A stretch of 11,566 bases of DNA from JAWBOD01 sp964651405 (GTDB lineage Archaea > Aenigmatarchaeota > Aenigmatarchaeia > Aenigmatarchaeales > Aenigmatarchaeaceae), in assembly GCA_964651405.1 (NCBI GenBank), contig CAZYZB010000026.1:1-11566 (forward strand), in the 5' to 3' direction. The notes below the pieces were generated by a model. The model saw nothing but the letters and a program-made list of their open reading frames with translations, was not told where the DNA came from and ran no database searches. Made by a program: the position numbers and the translations under genes. Below, one piece after another: positions 5,315 through 11,566 of this stretch (positions within the stretch are counted from its first letter, which is position 1; every line of letters begins with the position of its first letter).

Positions 5315-5488
5315 ATGGCTTGGAGGATAATTAATAAGAAGTGTATTAAATGCGGAGGATGCGTTTCTGTATGCCCATTCGCAGCCTTAGATTTAAAAGA
5401 GAATATAATTCATGATGAAAAATTATGCACTCTCTGCGGAATTTGTGAAAAAGCTTGTCCTGTAGAAGCAATAAAGGTGGAAAAATGA
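5315..5488 (+). CDS. 2[4Fe-4S] ferredoxin, likely electron donor of the reductase
   Basis: This 57-residue protein has two complete cluster motifs: C10-x2-C13-x2-C16-x3-C20-P and C38-x2-C41-x2-C44-x3-C48-P. It is the small low-potential electron carrier fold with nothing added apart from a short basic N-terminus (MAWRIINKK). Its TGA overlaps the ATG of the next gene (ATGA at 5485-5488), so the two are translationally coupled. A geranylgeranyl reductase paired with a neighbouring ferredoxin is known from Methanosarcina acetivorans, where the ferredoxin was needed for full saturation of archaeal lipids in a heterologous host. The same job is the natural inference here. Start chosen at 5315, the first ATG after the promoter. 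Confidence 0.93.
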   Translation: MAWRIINKKCIKCGGCVSVCPFAALDLKENIIHDEKLCTLCGICEKACPVEAIKVEK

Positions 5489-6645
5489 TAGATGCTATAA
5501 TCATCGGAGCTGGCCCTGCTGGAACAGCGTGTGGAAAACTATTAGCAGAAAATGGTTTTTCTGTAAAAATTTACGATAGGAGAGCAGAAATAGGCTCGCC
5601 AAAACGATGTGGAGAAGCTCTTAGCGAAAGATCACAAGAACTAATAGGAAAAATTCCAGAAAGATGCATCGCTCAAAAAATTAAAGGCGCTAGAATATAT
5701 GCGCCTAATGGAAAATATCTAGATGCCGTTTTAGAAGTTGGTGGATTTATGCTTGAAAGAAAAGTTTTTGACAAATGGCTTGCAGAACAAGCCATAAAAG
5801 CAGGAGCAGAAGTTCAATCAAATACTTTTATTTCCAGTCTTATCATGGATAATGGTTATTTCGCTGGAGTGAAAGGAGAATTTATGGGAGAAGAGTTTGA
5901 AGAAAAAGCAAAAATGATTGTTTGTGCAACTGGAGCAGAGTCTCCATTGCGTAAACAGGCATTAGGAATTTTTTCACAATTAAATTTAATTGATTCTTGT
6001 CTTCAGTATGAAATGTCAGGAATTGAAATGGACCCTGACTTTATTCATATTTATATAGGAAATAAATTAGCCCCAGGAGGATATGTTTGGGTATTTCCAA
6101 AAGGAAAAGAACGTGCAAATGTCGGAGTAGGAATTGTTCCTAGAGAGAAAAAACCGAAATTTTATTTAGACGAATTCATAAAAATGCATCCTGAAATAAG
6201 CAAAGGATCAATAATAGAGGTCAACGCCGGCTGTGTTCCTGTTGGCGGTTTGGTAAAAGACATGGTAACAAACGGCTTTTTGGTATGTGGCGAAGCTGCG
6301 CATCATGTTAATCCGATTCATGGTGGTGGTATTAAAGAAGCTCTTGCTTCAGGTCAACTAGCAGCAGACGTTATAAAGGAGTGCTTGAAAAATAATGATG
6401 TTTCTAAAAAAGCTTTATCAAAATTCAATGACATATGGTGGGATGTGAGAGGGAAGCATTTGAGAAATGTCGAGAAATTAAGAGAAGTTGTTGAAAAACT
6501 CTCTGATGAAGATTTGAATGACTTGGCAGATGCATTAAAACCTGAAGACTTGATAGAATTTTCCAAAGGCTCAAAACTATCTGTTTTAGCAAAAGCTCTA
6601 ATGAGAAAGCCAAAACTAATAATGCTAGCTAAAAACTTAATTTAG
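5485..6645 (+). CDS. Geranylgeranyl reductase family flavoprotein (archaeal lipid saturation)
   Basis: This FAD enzyme of 386 residues reduces the double bonds of geranylgeranyl chains on archaeal ether lipids such as digeranylgeranylglycerophospholipid. The Rossmann FAD motif is at residues 8-13 (G-A-G-P-A-G) with the acidic end of beta-2 at D31. The family motif R41-C-G-E-A-L-S follows, with a Cys considered important for activity in this family. The second FAD motif is V-C-G-E270-A-A-H-H-V-N-P-I-H-G-G-G, with Glu where most flavoproteins have Asp. It acts at the cytoplasmic face of the membrane. The start at 5485 is preferred over upstream alternatives because of the SD-like GGTGG at 5476-5480 and the overlap with the ferredoxin stop. 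Related family members reduce prenyl quinones or chlorophyll side chains, but the archaeal context argues for lipids. Confidence 0.9.
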   Translation: MIDAIIIGAGPAGTACGKLLAENGFSVKIYDRRAEIGSPKRCGEALSERSQELIGKIPERCIAQKIKGARIYAPNGKYLDAVLEVGGFMLERKVFDKWLAEQAIKAGAEVQSNTFISSLIMDNGYFAGVKGEFMGEEFEEKAKMIVCATGAESPLRKQALGIFSQLNLIDSCLQYEMSGIEMDPDFIHIYIGNKLAPGGYVWVFPKGKERANVGVGIVPREKKPKFYLDEFIKMHPEISKGSIIEVNAGCVPVGGLVKDMVTNGFLVCGEAAHHVNPIHGGGIKEALASGQLAADVIKECLKNNDVSKKALSKFNDIWWDVRGKHLRNVEKLREVVEKLSDEDLNDLADALKPEDLIEFSKGSKLSVLAKALMRKPKLIMLAKNLI

Positions 6646-6701
6646 TTTTGAAGCTTTAGATTTTAATTTCTTTAGGGTTTCACTCGTATATTTTACGAAA
6701 A

Positions 6702-6745
6702 AAGAAGATATAATACAAATAAATAACTCAGATAAACTATAATTA
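6702..6745 (+). promoter_or_regulatory. Candidate smc promoter region
   Basis: The 114-bp gap after the reductase holds two TATA-like stretches, GATATAATA near 6708 and AAACTATAATTA near 6735. The first would place the start around 6737, giving a short leader to GTG 6760. The gap also has oligo-T stretches (6660-6680) that could end the preceding transcript. No strong hairpin is present. Confidence 0.4.
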
Positions 6746-6759
6746 TTCTTAGTGATAAA

Positions 6760-9237
6760 GTGACTAGAATAGAAAAATTAGAGGTGCAAGGTTTCAAGTC
6801 TTTCGCAAAAAAGACTCTAGTCACATTTCCAAGCAACTTTTCTGTTATAGCCGGTCCAAACGGCAGTGGAAAGTCAAATATACTAGATGCCATATGCTTT
6901 GTTCTTGGAAGGACGTCTGCCAAAAGCCTAAGAGCAGACAGAATGATGGAAATGATCTTCCATGGAGCAAAAACCAAACCGCCAGCAGAAGTTGCAAAAG
7001 TTTCCTTATACTTTGATAATTCTGAAAAGGAATTTCCTGTTGAAGAAGATAAGGTTATACTGACAAGAAAAATAAATCAAAAAGGAATTTCTATTTACAA
7101 ATTAAATGGTAGGACTGTTACACGAGAAACTATACAAGAAATTCTCAGGCCTGCTAGAATCCATTCAGAAGGTCATAACATAATCCTACAGGGCGATGTA
7201 ACGGATGTTATTGAGATGAGCCCTTTAGAAAGAAGAGAGATAATGGACGAAATTTCAGGTGTGATGGAGTTTGATGAAAAAAGAGAGAAAGCACAAAGAG
7301 AATTAATGACTGTAGAAGAAAGGCTAAAAGAATCAAACATAGTTCTGATAGAAAAAAGGTCAAATCTTGAAAGATTAGAAGTTGAGATGAAAGCTGCTCA
7401 GCAATATCAAAAACTAACAAACGAGCTAGACAAATTAAGAGGTTCTTTAGCGAAGCAAAGGCTACAAGTCGCTGAAGAAGCTATGGGCAAGCTTGACAAG
7501 AAAATAGATGAAATAACTTCTGGAGAAATTGATAAAGAGCTAGAAAGTATGGACAAAGAAATAGAGGAGCTTGAAAAGAAGAAAAATATCATTTCTAAAA
7601 GATTATTTGACAGGAGCAAGGACATCGCCATAGTAAAAGAAGTTGAAAGGTTAAAATCCGAGATTAACAGAAAGAAAGATAAGTTGGAAATTAATAAAAT
7701 GGAAATCGGAAGAATAGATGAGATGTTAAAAAGACTGGAAATTATTAAGCAAAAGGAAATGGAAGGTTCTATAAGCAAGGCTGTTCAAGATGTCTTAAAA
7801 CTAGGCTGGACAGGAATCTATGGAACAATAGCATCACTATCATCTGTTCCTTCTGAATACCAAACTGCTATTGAGATTGCAGCAGGGCCTCATCTCCACG
7901 ACATTATAGTTTCTAATCAGAACATCGCAATAGAGTGCGTGAATTATTTAAAAAAGAATAGGATTGGTAGAGCAACTTTCCTACCATTAGACAAGATAAG
8001 ACCAAGAGATAGTAATAGCTTAAAGAAGTTTTTAGGAAAGGAAGGTGTTATTGGCATAGCAATAAATCTGATAAAATTTGATAACAAGTATTTCAACGCA
8101 TTCTCCTTTGTCTTCGGAGAAACGTTGATAATAGACAAGATTGAGACTGCAAGGAAATTAGGAATTGGTGAAGTGCGCTACGTGACTCTGGACGGAGACT
8201 TGATAGAGAGGTCAGGTGCAATAATAGGTGGTTTCTATGCTGGGAAGAAAGTTTTCACTGAATCCGAAGACATTAAAAATTATTCTTCTAGAAAAAGTCA
8301 GTTAGAGAAGGAAATCGAACAAATAGGAGTAGAAATTGTCAGGTTAAGCAAAGAATATGAGTGTCTGTCAACTGAGGAGCAAGTGGGTAGCAAAGAAATT
8401 GTTGAGATGCAAAGAGAAAGGGAAGTAGTAGAGCAAAAATATGAATCATTAAAAGCAAAGAGAAAAAGACTTTTTGAAGAAAAAATGAATTCTCAAGAAG
8501 AGATTAACAAATTAAGAATCAAGAAGGCAAGATTAGAAGCTGAACTGGACAATGTAAAACTGGAATTTGAAAATTATAAGAAATCAGAAACTTATCAACT
8601 AGCTCCTTCCACTCTTGAAAACAAGATTAGAGAAACCATGGAAGCCATTAATGCCTTGGGTGCAATAAACATGAAAGCCTTGGAAGAATACAACCAGCAA
8701 AAGATTATTCATGATGATTTAAAGGAAAAGGTCGATAAGCTCTCAGAGGAGAGGAATAAGATTCTTGAGATAATGGCTGAGATAGAAGGCAAAAGAAAGG
8801 ATGTCTTCATGAAAACGCTTGAAGGCATAAGAGAGCAGTTTAAGATTGTGTTCAAAGACTTGATGGGCGGAGAGGCTGACATAAGACTCATTGGCGGAAT
8901 GGACAGTGGCTTGTTAATAGAAGCTAATCCCACTGGCCGTAAGCTTTTGAACATAGATTCAATGTCTGGTGGAGAAAAGACATTGACTGCCCTAGCTTTC
9001 CTTTTTGCTATTCAAAGATTCAAACCTGCACCATTCTATATTTTAGATGAAATAGATGCTGCTTTGGACAAACCAAACACTAAAAAGACAGTCGAACTGA
9101 TAAAGAAATATTCTCCGCATTCTCAATTCATTGTCATTTCTCATAACGAGACAACGATGCAAGCTGCTGACTGCGTCTACGGCGTGTCAATGTCTGAAGG
9201 AGAATCACAACTAATAGGAATAAAAATGCCTAGCTGA
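6760..9237 (+). CDS. smc: Chromosome condensin ATPase SMC with half-length coiled-coil arms
   Basis: This is the SMC subunit that, with ScpA, organises and segregates the chromosome. The N-terminal head has Walker A at 32-39 (G-P-N-G-S-G-K-S). The first coil is at about 170-345, the hinge at 346-497 (including GAIIGGFYAGKK), and the second coil at about 500-685. The C-terminal head has signature M-S-G-G-E-K at 735-740, Walker B Y-I-L-D-E-I-D-A at 760-767 and the S-H switch at 794-795. At 825 residues it is well short of the usual 1150-1200. Head and hinge are normal, so the deficit is in the arms, about 180 residues each instead of about 330. Both arms are shortened equally, which allows proper antiparallel pairing. 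The GTG start (VTRIEKLEVQGFKSF) matches the family N-terminus. The kleisin partner lies at 11079. Confidence 0.95.
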   Translation: MTRIEKLEVQGFKSFAKKTLVTFPSNFSVIAGPNGSGKSNILDAICFVLGRTSAKSLRADRMMEMIFHGAKTKPPAEVAKVSLYFDNSEKEFPVEEDKVILTRKINQKGISIYKLNGRTVTRETIQEILRPARIHSEGHNIILQGDVTDVIEMSPLERREIMDEISGVMEFDEKREKAQRELMTVEERLKESNIVLIEKRSNLERLEVEMKAAQQYQKLTNELDKLRGSLAKQRLQVAEEAMGKLDKKIDEITSGEIDKELESMDKEIEELEKKKNIISKRLFDRSKDIAIVKEVERLKSEINRKKDKLEINKMEIGRIDEMLKRLEIIKQKEMEGSISKAVQDVLKLGWTGIYGTIASLSSVPSEYQTAIEIAAGPHLHDIIVSNQNIAIECVNYLKKNRIGRATFLPLDKIRPRDSNSLKKFLGKEGVIGIAINLIKFDNKYFNAFSFVFGETLIIDKIETARKLGIGEVRYVTLDGDLIERSGAIIGGFYAGKKVFTESEDIKNYSSRKSQLEKEIEQIGVEIVRLSKEYECLSTEEQVGSKEIVEMQREREVVEQKYESLKAKRKRLFEEKMNSQEEINKLRIKKARLEAELDNVKLEFENYKKSETYQLAPSTLENKIRETMEAINALGAINMKALEEYNQQKIIHDDLKEKVDKLSEERNKILEIMAEIEGKRKDVFMKTLEGIREQFKIVFKDLMGGEADIRLIGGMDSGLLIEANPTGRKLLNIDSMSGGEKTLTALAFLFAIQRFKPAPFYILDEIDAALDKPNTKKTVELIKKYSPHSQFIVISHNETTMQAADCVYGVSMSEGESQLIGIKMPS

Positions 9238-9738
9238 TTATTTTTTAAAACTTGAATGAGGCTTTTCTGATTGCCAATCTGGAAATCCTAATATTTTGTC
9301 TGATTGAGCTAAAATAGGAAGTCCTGAATATTCTGTTGGAATTCCTTCAATTATAATTTTTACTACTTTATTATTTTTTGGAATTGGAAAAACTTCTCCT
9401 TCAGCAAGATATTTTTTAACATATTCTCCTTTTATATATCTTATTTCCAAACGTAATCCTTGACTTCCTGTAACCTCATCTAATCTAAATTTCCCTTTTC
9501 TTGAAAGATGTGGAACTAAATAAGTAGCTCTGAAATTTTCACTTGGCAAAACAACAGGCTCATCGGTAATCTTTTCCGTCTCTTCATTTATAATCATATC
9601 TCCTAATTTTTCCACAATAGGTATCACTTTTCTTTCTACTAAAGCAAGACCAGTAGTATAACCTCTTGAATTAAATCTTCTATGTTTGCCTCTGTTTTGT
9701 TCATAATCAATCATATGTTGAGCTTCTACACTTGCCAT
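9238..9738 (-). CDS. Hypothetical protein, 166 residues
   Basis: I do not recognise this family. The protein is soluble-looking, without Cys, signal peptide or membrane segments. It starts with a polar basic region (QNRGKHRRFNSRGYTTG), has one likely helix (ERKVIPIVEKLGDMI), and then alternates short strands with charged turns, ending in a Lys-rich tail. That pattern suggests a mostly beta C-terminal domain. Its stop is directly adjacent to the smc stop with no base between, so the two genes converge tail to tail and each terminator must lie inside the other gene. A TATA-like TTTAAATAG about 32 bases upstream of the ATG supports independent transcription with a very short leader. No function is proposed. 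Confidence 0.75.
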   Translation of the reverse strand: MASVEAQHMIDYEQNRGKHRRFNSRGYTTGLALVERKVIPIVEKLGDMIINEETEKITDEPVVLPSENFRATYLVPHLSRKGKFRLDEVTGSQGLRLEIRYIKGEYVKKYLAEGEVFPIPKNNKVVKIIIEGIPTEYSGLPILAQSDKILGFPDWQSEKPHSSFKK

Positions 9739-9765
9739 GTAATCACTAATCAGGTATTAAAAACA

Positions 9766-9775
9766 AAACTATTTA
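9766..9775 (-). promoter_or_regulatory. TATA box of the 166-residue hypothetical gene
   Basis: On the minus strand, AGGTTTAAATAGTTTT places TTTAAATA about 30 bases ahead of ATG 9738. It overlaps the last codons of the upstream minus-strand gene, so the hypothetical gene can be transcribed separately. Confidence 0.5.
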
Positions 9776-10921
9776 AACCTTTCTTAGAAACTTGTTTAGA
9801 ATGTCTTCTAGGTTTGGTTTACCTATTTCCTGTATCTCATATCTGACTCTTGCAGCTGGTTTGTTTATGTTTAAAATGTTTCTCAAGTCAACTGGCGTCC
9901 CGATAAGAACAGAATCGCACTCAACGGAGTTTATTGTCTGCTCTAATTCATCTATCTGCTTTCTCGAATAGCCCATTGCAGGAAGCACTGCTCCTAAATG
10001 AGGATATTGTGAGTAGACTTCCCTTATAGAGCCTACAGCCTTGTCCCTTGGACTAATCATGTATGCTCCAAGGTTCTTAGCAATTATACTTGCTGCACCA
10101 AAATTCAGACCACCATGAGTCAGTGTCGGCCCGTCTTCAATTGCTAAAACTCTTTTGCCTCTTATTAGTTCTGGCCTATCAATGAAGCCTGGCATAGCAG
10201 CCTTTATGATAATTGCTTTTGGATTAATCATGTTAACATTGCCTATGACAGTCTCTATNNNNNNNNNNNNNNNNNNNNNNNNNNNNNNNNNNNNNNNNNN
10301 NNNNNNNNNNNNNNNNNNNNNNNNNNNNNNNNNNNNNNNNNNNNNNNNNNNNNNNNNNTCTCTTTCCTCTATAGTTGAACCATACTTGTCCAGATCTGTT
10401 TTGCTAGAAAATCTTTGAACAACCATTTTATTCAAGTCGCCGTAAGGCATCGGATGTCGGATGACAACGAACTTTATTCCTTTTGACTTTAGCAACTGAC
10501 ATATCTTTCTAGTTGTTGGCGACTTGCCTGCACCAGTTCTAACAGCACAAACAGAAATAACAAATCTCTTTGATTCTAGCATCGTCGTTTGAGGACCCAT
10601 TAATCTGAAATCTGCTCCCTCTGCTAAAACTATAGCAGCTTTATGCATAACATCTACGTAATTTAAATCAGAATATGCTAGGACAACCTCATCAACCTTT
10701 TCCTTCTTAATTATCTGCGGTAAAGTTTTTTCAGGATAAATGGGAATGCCTTTTGGATATAGCTTTCCTGCCAGTTCTTTTGGATAACTCCTGTTAGCTA
10801 TTCCTGGAATTTGTGCTGCTGTGAATGCAACTACCTCGTAGTTTTTGTTGCCTCTAAAGAAGACATTGAAGTTGTGAAAGTCCCTTCCAGCTGCTCCCAT
10901 TATCACTACTTTCCTCATCAT
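9773..10921 (-). CDS. Predicted GTPase, cyclic 2,3-diphosphoglycerate synthetase-like (COG2403 family), interrupted by assembly gap
   Basis: The N-terminal part (MMRKVVIMGAAGRDFHNFNVFFR) is the characteristic start of this P-loop family found mainly in archaea. The P-loop is at about 127-136 (V-R-T-G-A-G-K133-S-P-T). After the gap, the conserved A-I-E-D-G-P-T-L-T-H-G-G segment follows. Members include the thermophile enzyme that makes cyclic 2,3-diphosphoglycerate, but most are only predicted GTPases, so substrate is uncertain. The N run removes the middle, where I would expect the Walker B and the guanine-recognition motif. Known relatives are about 430-460 residues, whereas the two visible parts sum to about 348. 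The true gap may therefore be nearer 250-300 bases than 100. The frame agreement across the gap may be chance. Start is ATG 10921 or the second ATG at 10918. Confidence 0.82.
   Translation of the reverse strand: MMRKVVIMGAAGRDFHNFNVFFRGNKNYEVVAFTAAQIPGIANRSYPKELAGKLYPKGIPIYPEKTLPQIIKKEKVDEVVLAYSDLNYVDVMHKAAIVLAEGADFRLMGPQTTMLESKRFVISVCAVRTGAGKSPTTRKICQLLKSKGIKFVVIRHPMPYGDLNKMVVQRFSSKTDLDKYGSTIEERXXXXXXXXXXXXXXXXXXXXXXXXXXXXXXXXXXIETVIGNVNMINPKAIIIKAAMPGFIDRPELIRGKRVLAIEDGPTLTHGGLNFGAASIIAKNLGAYMISPRDKAVGSIREVYSQYPHLGAVLPAMGYSRKQIDELEQTINSVECDSVLIGTPVDLRNILNINKPAARVRYEIQEIGKPNLEDILNKFLRKV
10259..10358. other. Assembly gap, exactly 100 N
   Basis: A run of exactly 100 N is a conventional placeholder for a scaffold join of unknown length. 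It interrupts the predicted GTPase gene between residues near 187 and the visible IETVIGN segment. Confidence 0.97.
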
Positions 10922-10931
10922 AACGCTCTAG

Positions 10932-10943
10932 ATAAATTTATAA
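10932..10943. promoter_or_regulatory. Palindromic TATA element between divergent genes
   Basis: ATAAATTTAT at 10932-10941 is self-complementary. In the plus direction a start about 25 bases on falls near 10963, just ahead of the small ORF at 10976. In the minus direction it falls within a few bases of the GTPase ATG, giving a leaderless mRNA. It is the second shared symmetrical box in the window. Confidence 0.55.
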
Positions 10944-10975
10944 GATATTGATATTAAAGCTTTTACTAGAGGAAC

Positions 10976-11074
10976 ATGAGTAAAAAGAAGAAGAAACCAA
11001 TATCTGCCCTGTTAATTTTATTTTATTTAATTCTTGCAGCAATTTGTATAATGATGCTGAATATGTCTAGTTGA
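10976..11074 (+). CDS. 32-residue single-helix membrane peptide upstream of scpA
   Basis: The ATG follows GAGG (10969-10972) at the short spacing of three bases. The peptide begins with a basic block (MSKKKKKP), then one hydrophobic helix of about 21 residues (ISALLILFYLILAAICIMML), and ends NMSS. Positive-inside topology would put the N-terminus in the cytoplasm. The stop is 4 bases from the scpA ATG, and a promoter lies directly upstream, so it is the first gene of the scpA transcript. I recognise no family. Translation is supported by the RBS, spacing and composition rather than homology. Confidence 0.6.
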   Translation: MSKKKKKPISALLILFYLILAAICIMMLNMSS

Positions 11075-11078
11075 TAAA

Positions 11079-11566
11079 ATGCTATCTGACCAACAATTGA
11101 TTAATCTCATGGTGTCTGAACCAAGTTGGGAAGATGTAATCATAAAAATAGTTGCAGAAGAGCAAATGAACCCCTGGTCTGTAGACATAATAAAGCTCTC
11201 AAACATTTTCTTGAATTATTTGGAAAAAATGGAACAGTTGGACCTAAGAATGCCTGCCAGGTTTATTCTAATAGCAGCAATTCTATTGAGAATGAAATCA
11301 GATGTCTTAATAGAAAAAGAAGAGAAGATGTTTATTCCAGAGTCTGACAGAGAGACAGACGAGACTTTAAGGGTCCTCGCATCTTTGCCACCTTTACAAC
11401 CGCCTTTGAAAAGAATACCTCTTAGAAATGTTTCTTTAGAAGAATTGATATCAGCTTTGAAAAAAGCATATGAGATTCAAGAAAGAAGAATTGAAAGGAA
11501 AGTAAGAATAAAAAAGGCTGTAGAGGTTGTTCTTCCTCCAGCTGAAGCAGAAGACATAACTGAAAG
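11079..11566 (+). CDS. scpA: Segregation and condensation protein A (kleisin), 3' end outside window
   Basis: About 162 residues are visible. The N-terminal kleisin domain shows the family pattern: S-W-E-D-V-I-I-K-I-V, then N-P-W-S-V-D-I-I-K-L-S, then R-F-I-L-I-A-A-I-L-L-R-M-K-S-D. The bacterial opening FxGPLDLLLxLI is replaced by a shorter archaeal-like start. A proline-rich linker (LPPLQPPLKRIP) follows, then a charged helix (SALKKAYEIQERRIERK). ScpA bridges the SMC heads through its N-terminal helices on the neck of one head and its C-terminal winged helix on the other. That C-terminal part is not in the window. It is near smc but separated by two minus-strand genes, so the two are not in one operon. 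Confidence 0.9.
   Translation, partial: MLSDQQLINLMVSEPSWEDVIIKIVAEEQMNPWSVDIIKLSNIFLNYLEKMEQLDLRMPARFILIAAILLRMKSDVLIEKEEKMFIPESDRETDETLRVLASLPPLQPPLKRIPLRNVSLEELISALKKAYEIQERRIERKVRIKKAVEVVLPPAEAEDITE

Noticed and set aside
6684..6698. Hairpin TCGTA-TATTT-TACGA as terminator after the reductase
   Set aside because: It has only five AT-rich pairs and is followed by A rather than T residues, too weak to call.
7407..7778. Minus-strand ORF rich in Ser, Leu, Ile
   Set aside because: This is the antisense reading of the SMC coiled coil; Lys/Glu-rich codons read backwards give such sequences.
10155..10418. Plus-strand ORF spanning the N run
   Set aside because: It exists only because N codons cannot be stops, and it is antisense to the GTPase gene.
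11126..11347. Plus-strand ORF of 73 codons
   Set aside because: It is an out-of-frame shadow inside scpA, whose frame runs to the window end with clear kleisin motifs.
1..11566. CRISPR array, transposon ends or plasmid origin
   Set aside because: No regularly spaced repeats, no transposase and no iteron-like repeats were seen on either strand; the only long-range repeat is the rnhB start duplication.

Overview
The window is an AT-rich piece of an archaeal genome. The evidence is a split-by-introns initiator tRNA, TATA-box promoters with short or absent leaders, an archaeal-type AspRS, an archaeal-type RNase HII, a geranylgeranyl reductase of the archaeal lipid pathway, and SMC/ScpA. One run of exactly 100 N marks a scaffold join, so this is probably a draft or metagenome-derived genome. 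I cannot fix the lineage. The very short genes, tight packing and abundant small introns would fit a DPANN-like or other uncultivated archaeon, but that is inference.

Left end, minus strand (1-1693): a [NiFe]-hydrogenase small/large subunit pair, with the large subunit running off the window. The small subunit is unusually short and has Asp in place of the first proximal-cluster Cys. Next to it on the same strand is an initiator tRNA-Met gene (1726-1866) interrupted by three introns, in the D-loop, anticodon loop and T-loop.

Centre-left, plus strand (1894-5254): a palindromic TATA element shared with the tRNA drives an unusual locus. The first nine codons of rnhB are followed by a LAGLIDADG homing endonuclease ORF, then a second diverged copy of the rnhB start. 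Inside that copy the conserved DEAGRG active-site motif is cut by a 31-nt intron with a textbook bulge-helix-bulge. Removing it restores a complete 218-residue RNase HII with all four catalytic acids. The endonuclease frame is the same as that of rnhB. Unspliced RNA therefore encodes a free endonuclease that stops inside the intron, while spliced RNA encodes either an endonuclease-RNase HII fusion or, from the internal start, RNase HII alone. A small three-helix membrane protein and aspS follow.

Centre (5255-6645): a two-gene unit of 2[4Fe-4S] ferredoxin and geranylgeranyl reductase, overlapping by ATGA, behind a TATA box with an 18-bp inverted repeat that looks like an operator. The ferredoxin is the likely electron donor for lipid saturation.

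Right (6760-11566): smc encodes a condensin ATPase with arms about half the usual length. It abuts, tail to tail, an unrecognised minus-strand gene. Next on the minus strand is a gene resembling the cyclic 2,3-diphosphoglycerate synthetase/COG2403 GTPase family, interrupted by the N run. A second palindromic TATA element separates it from a plus-strand unit of a 32-residue single-helix peptide and scpA, the kleisin partner of SMC, cut by the window end. No stretch over 300 bases lacks a gene.
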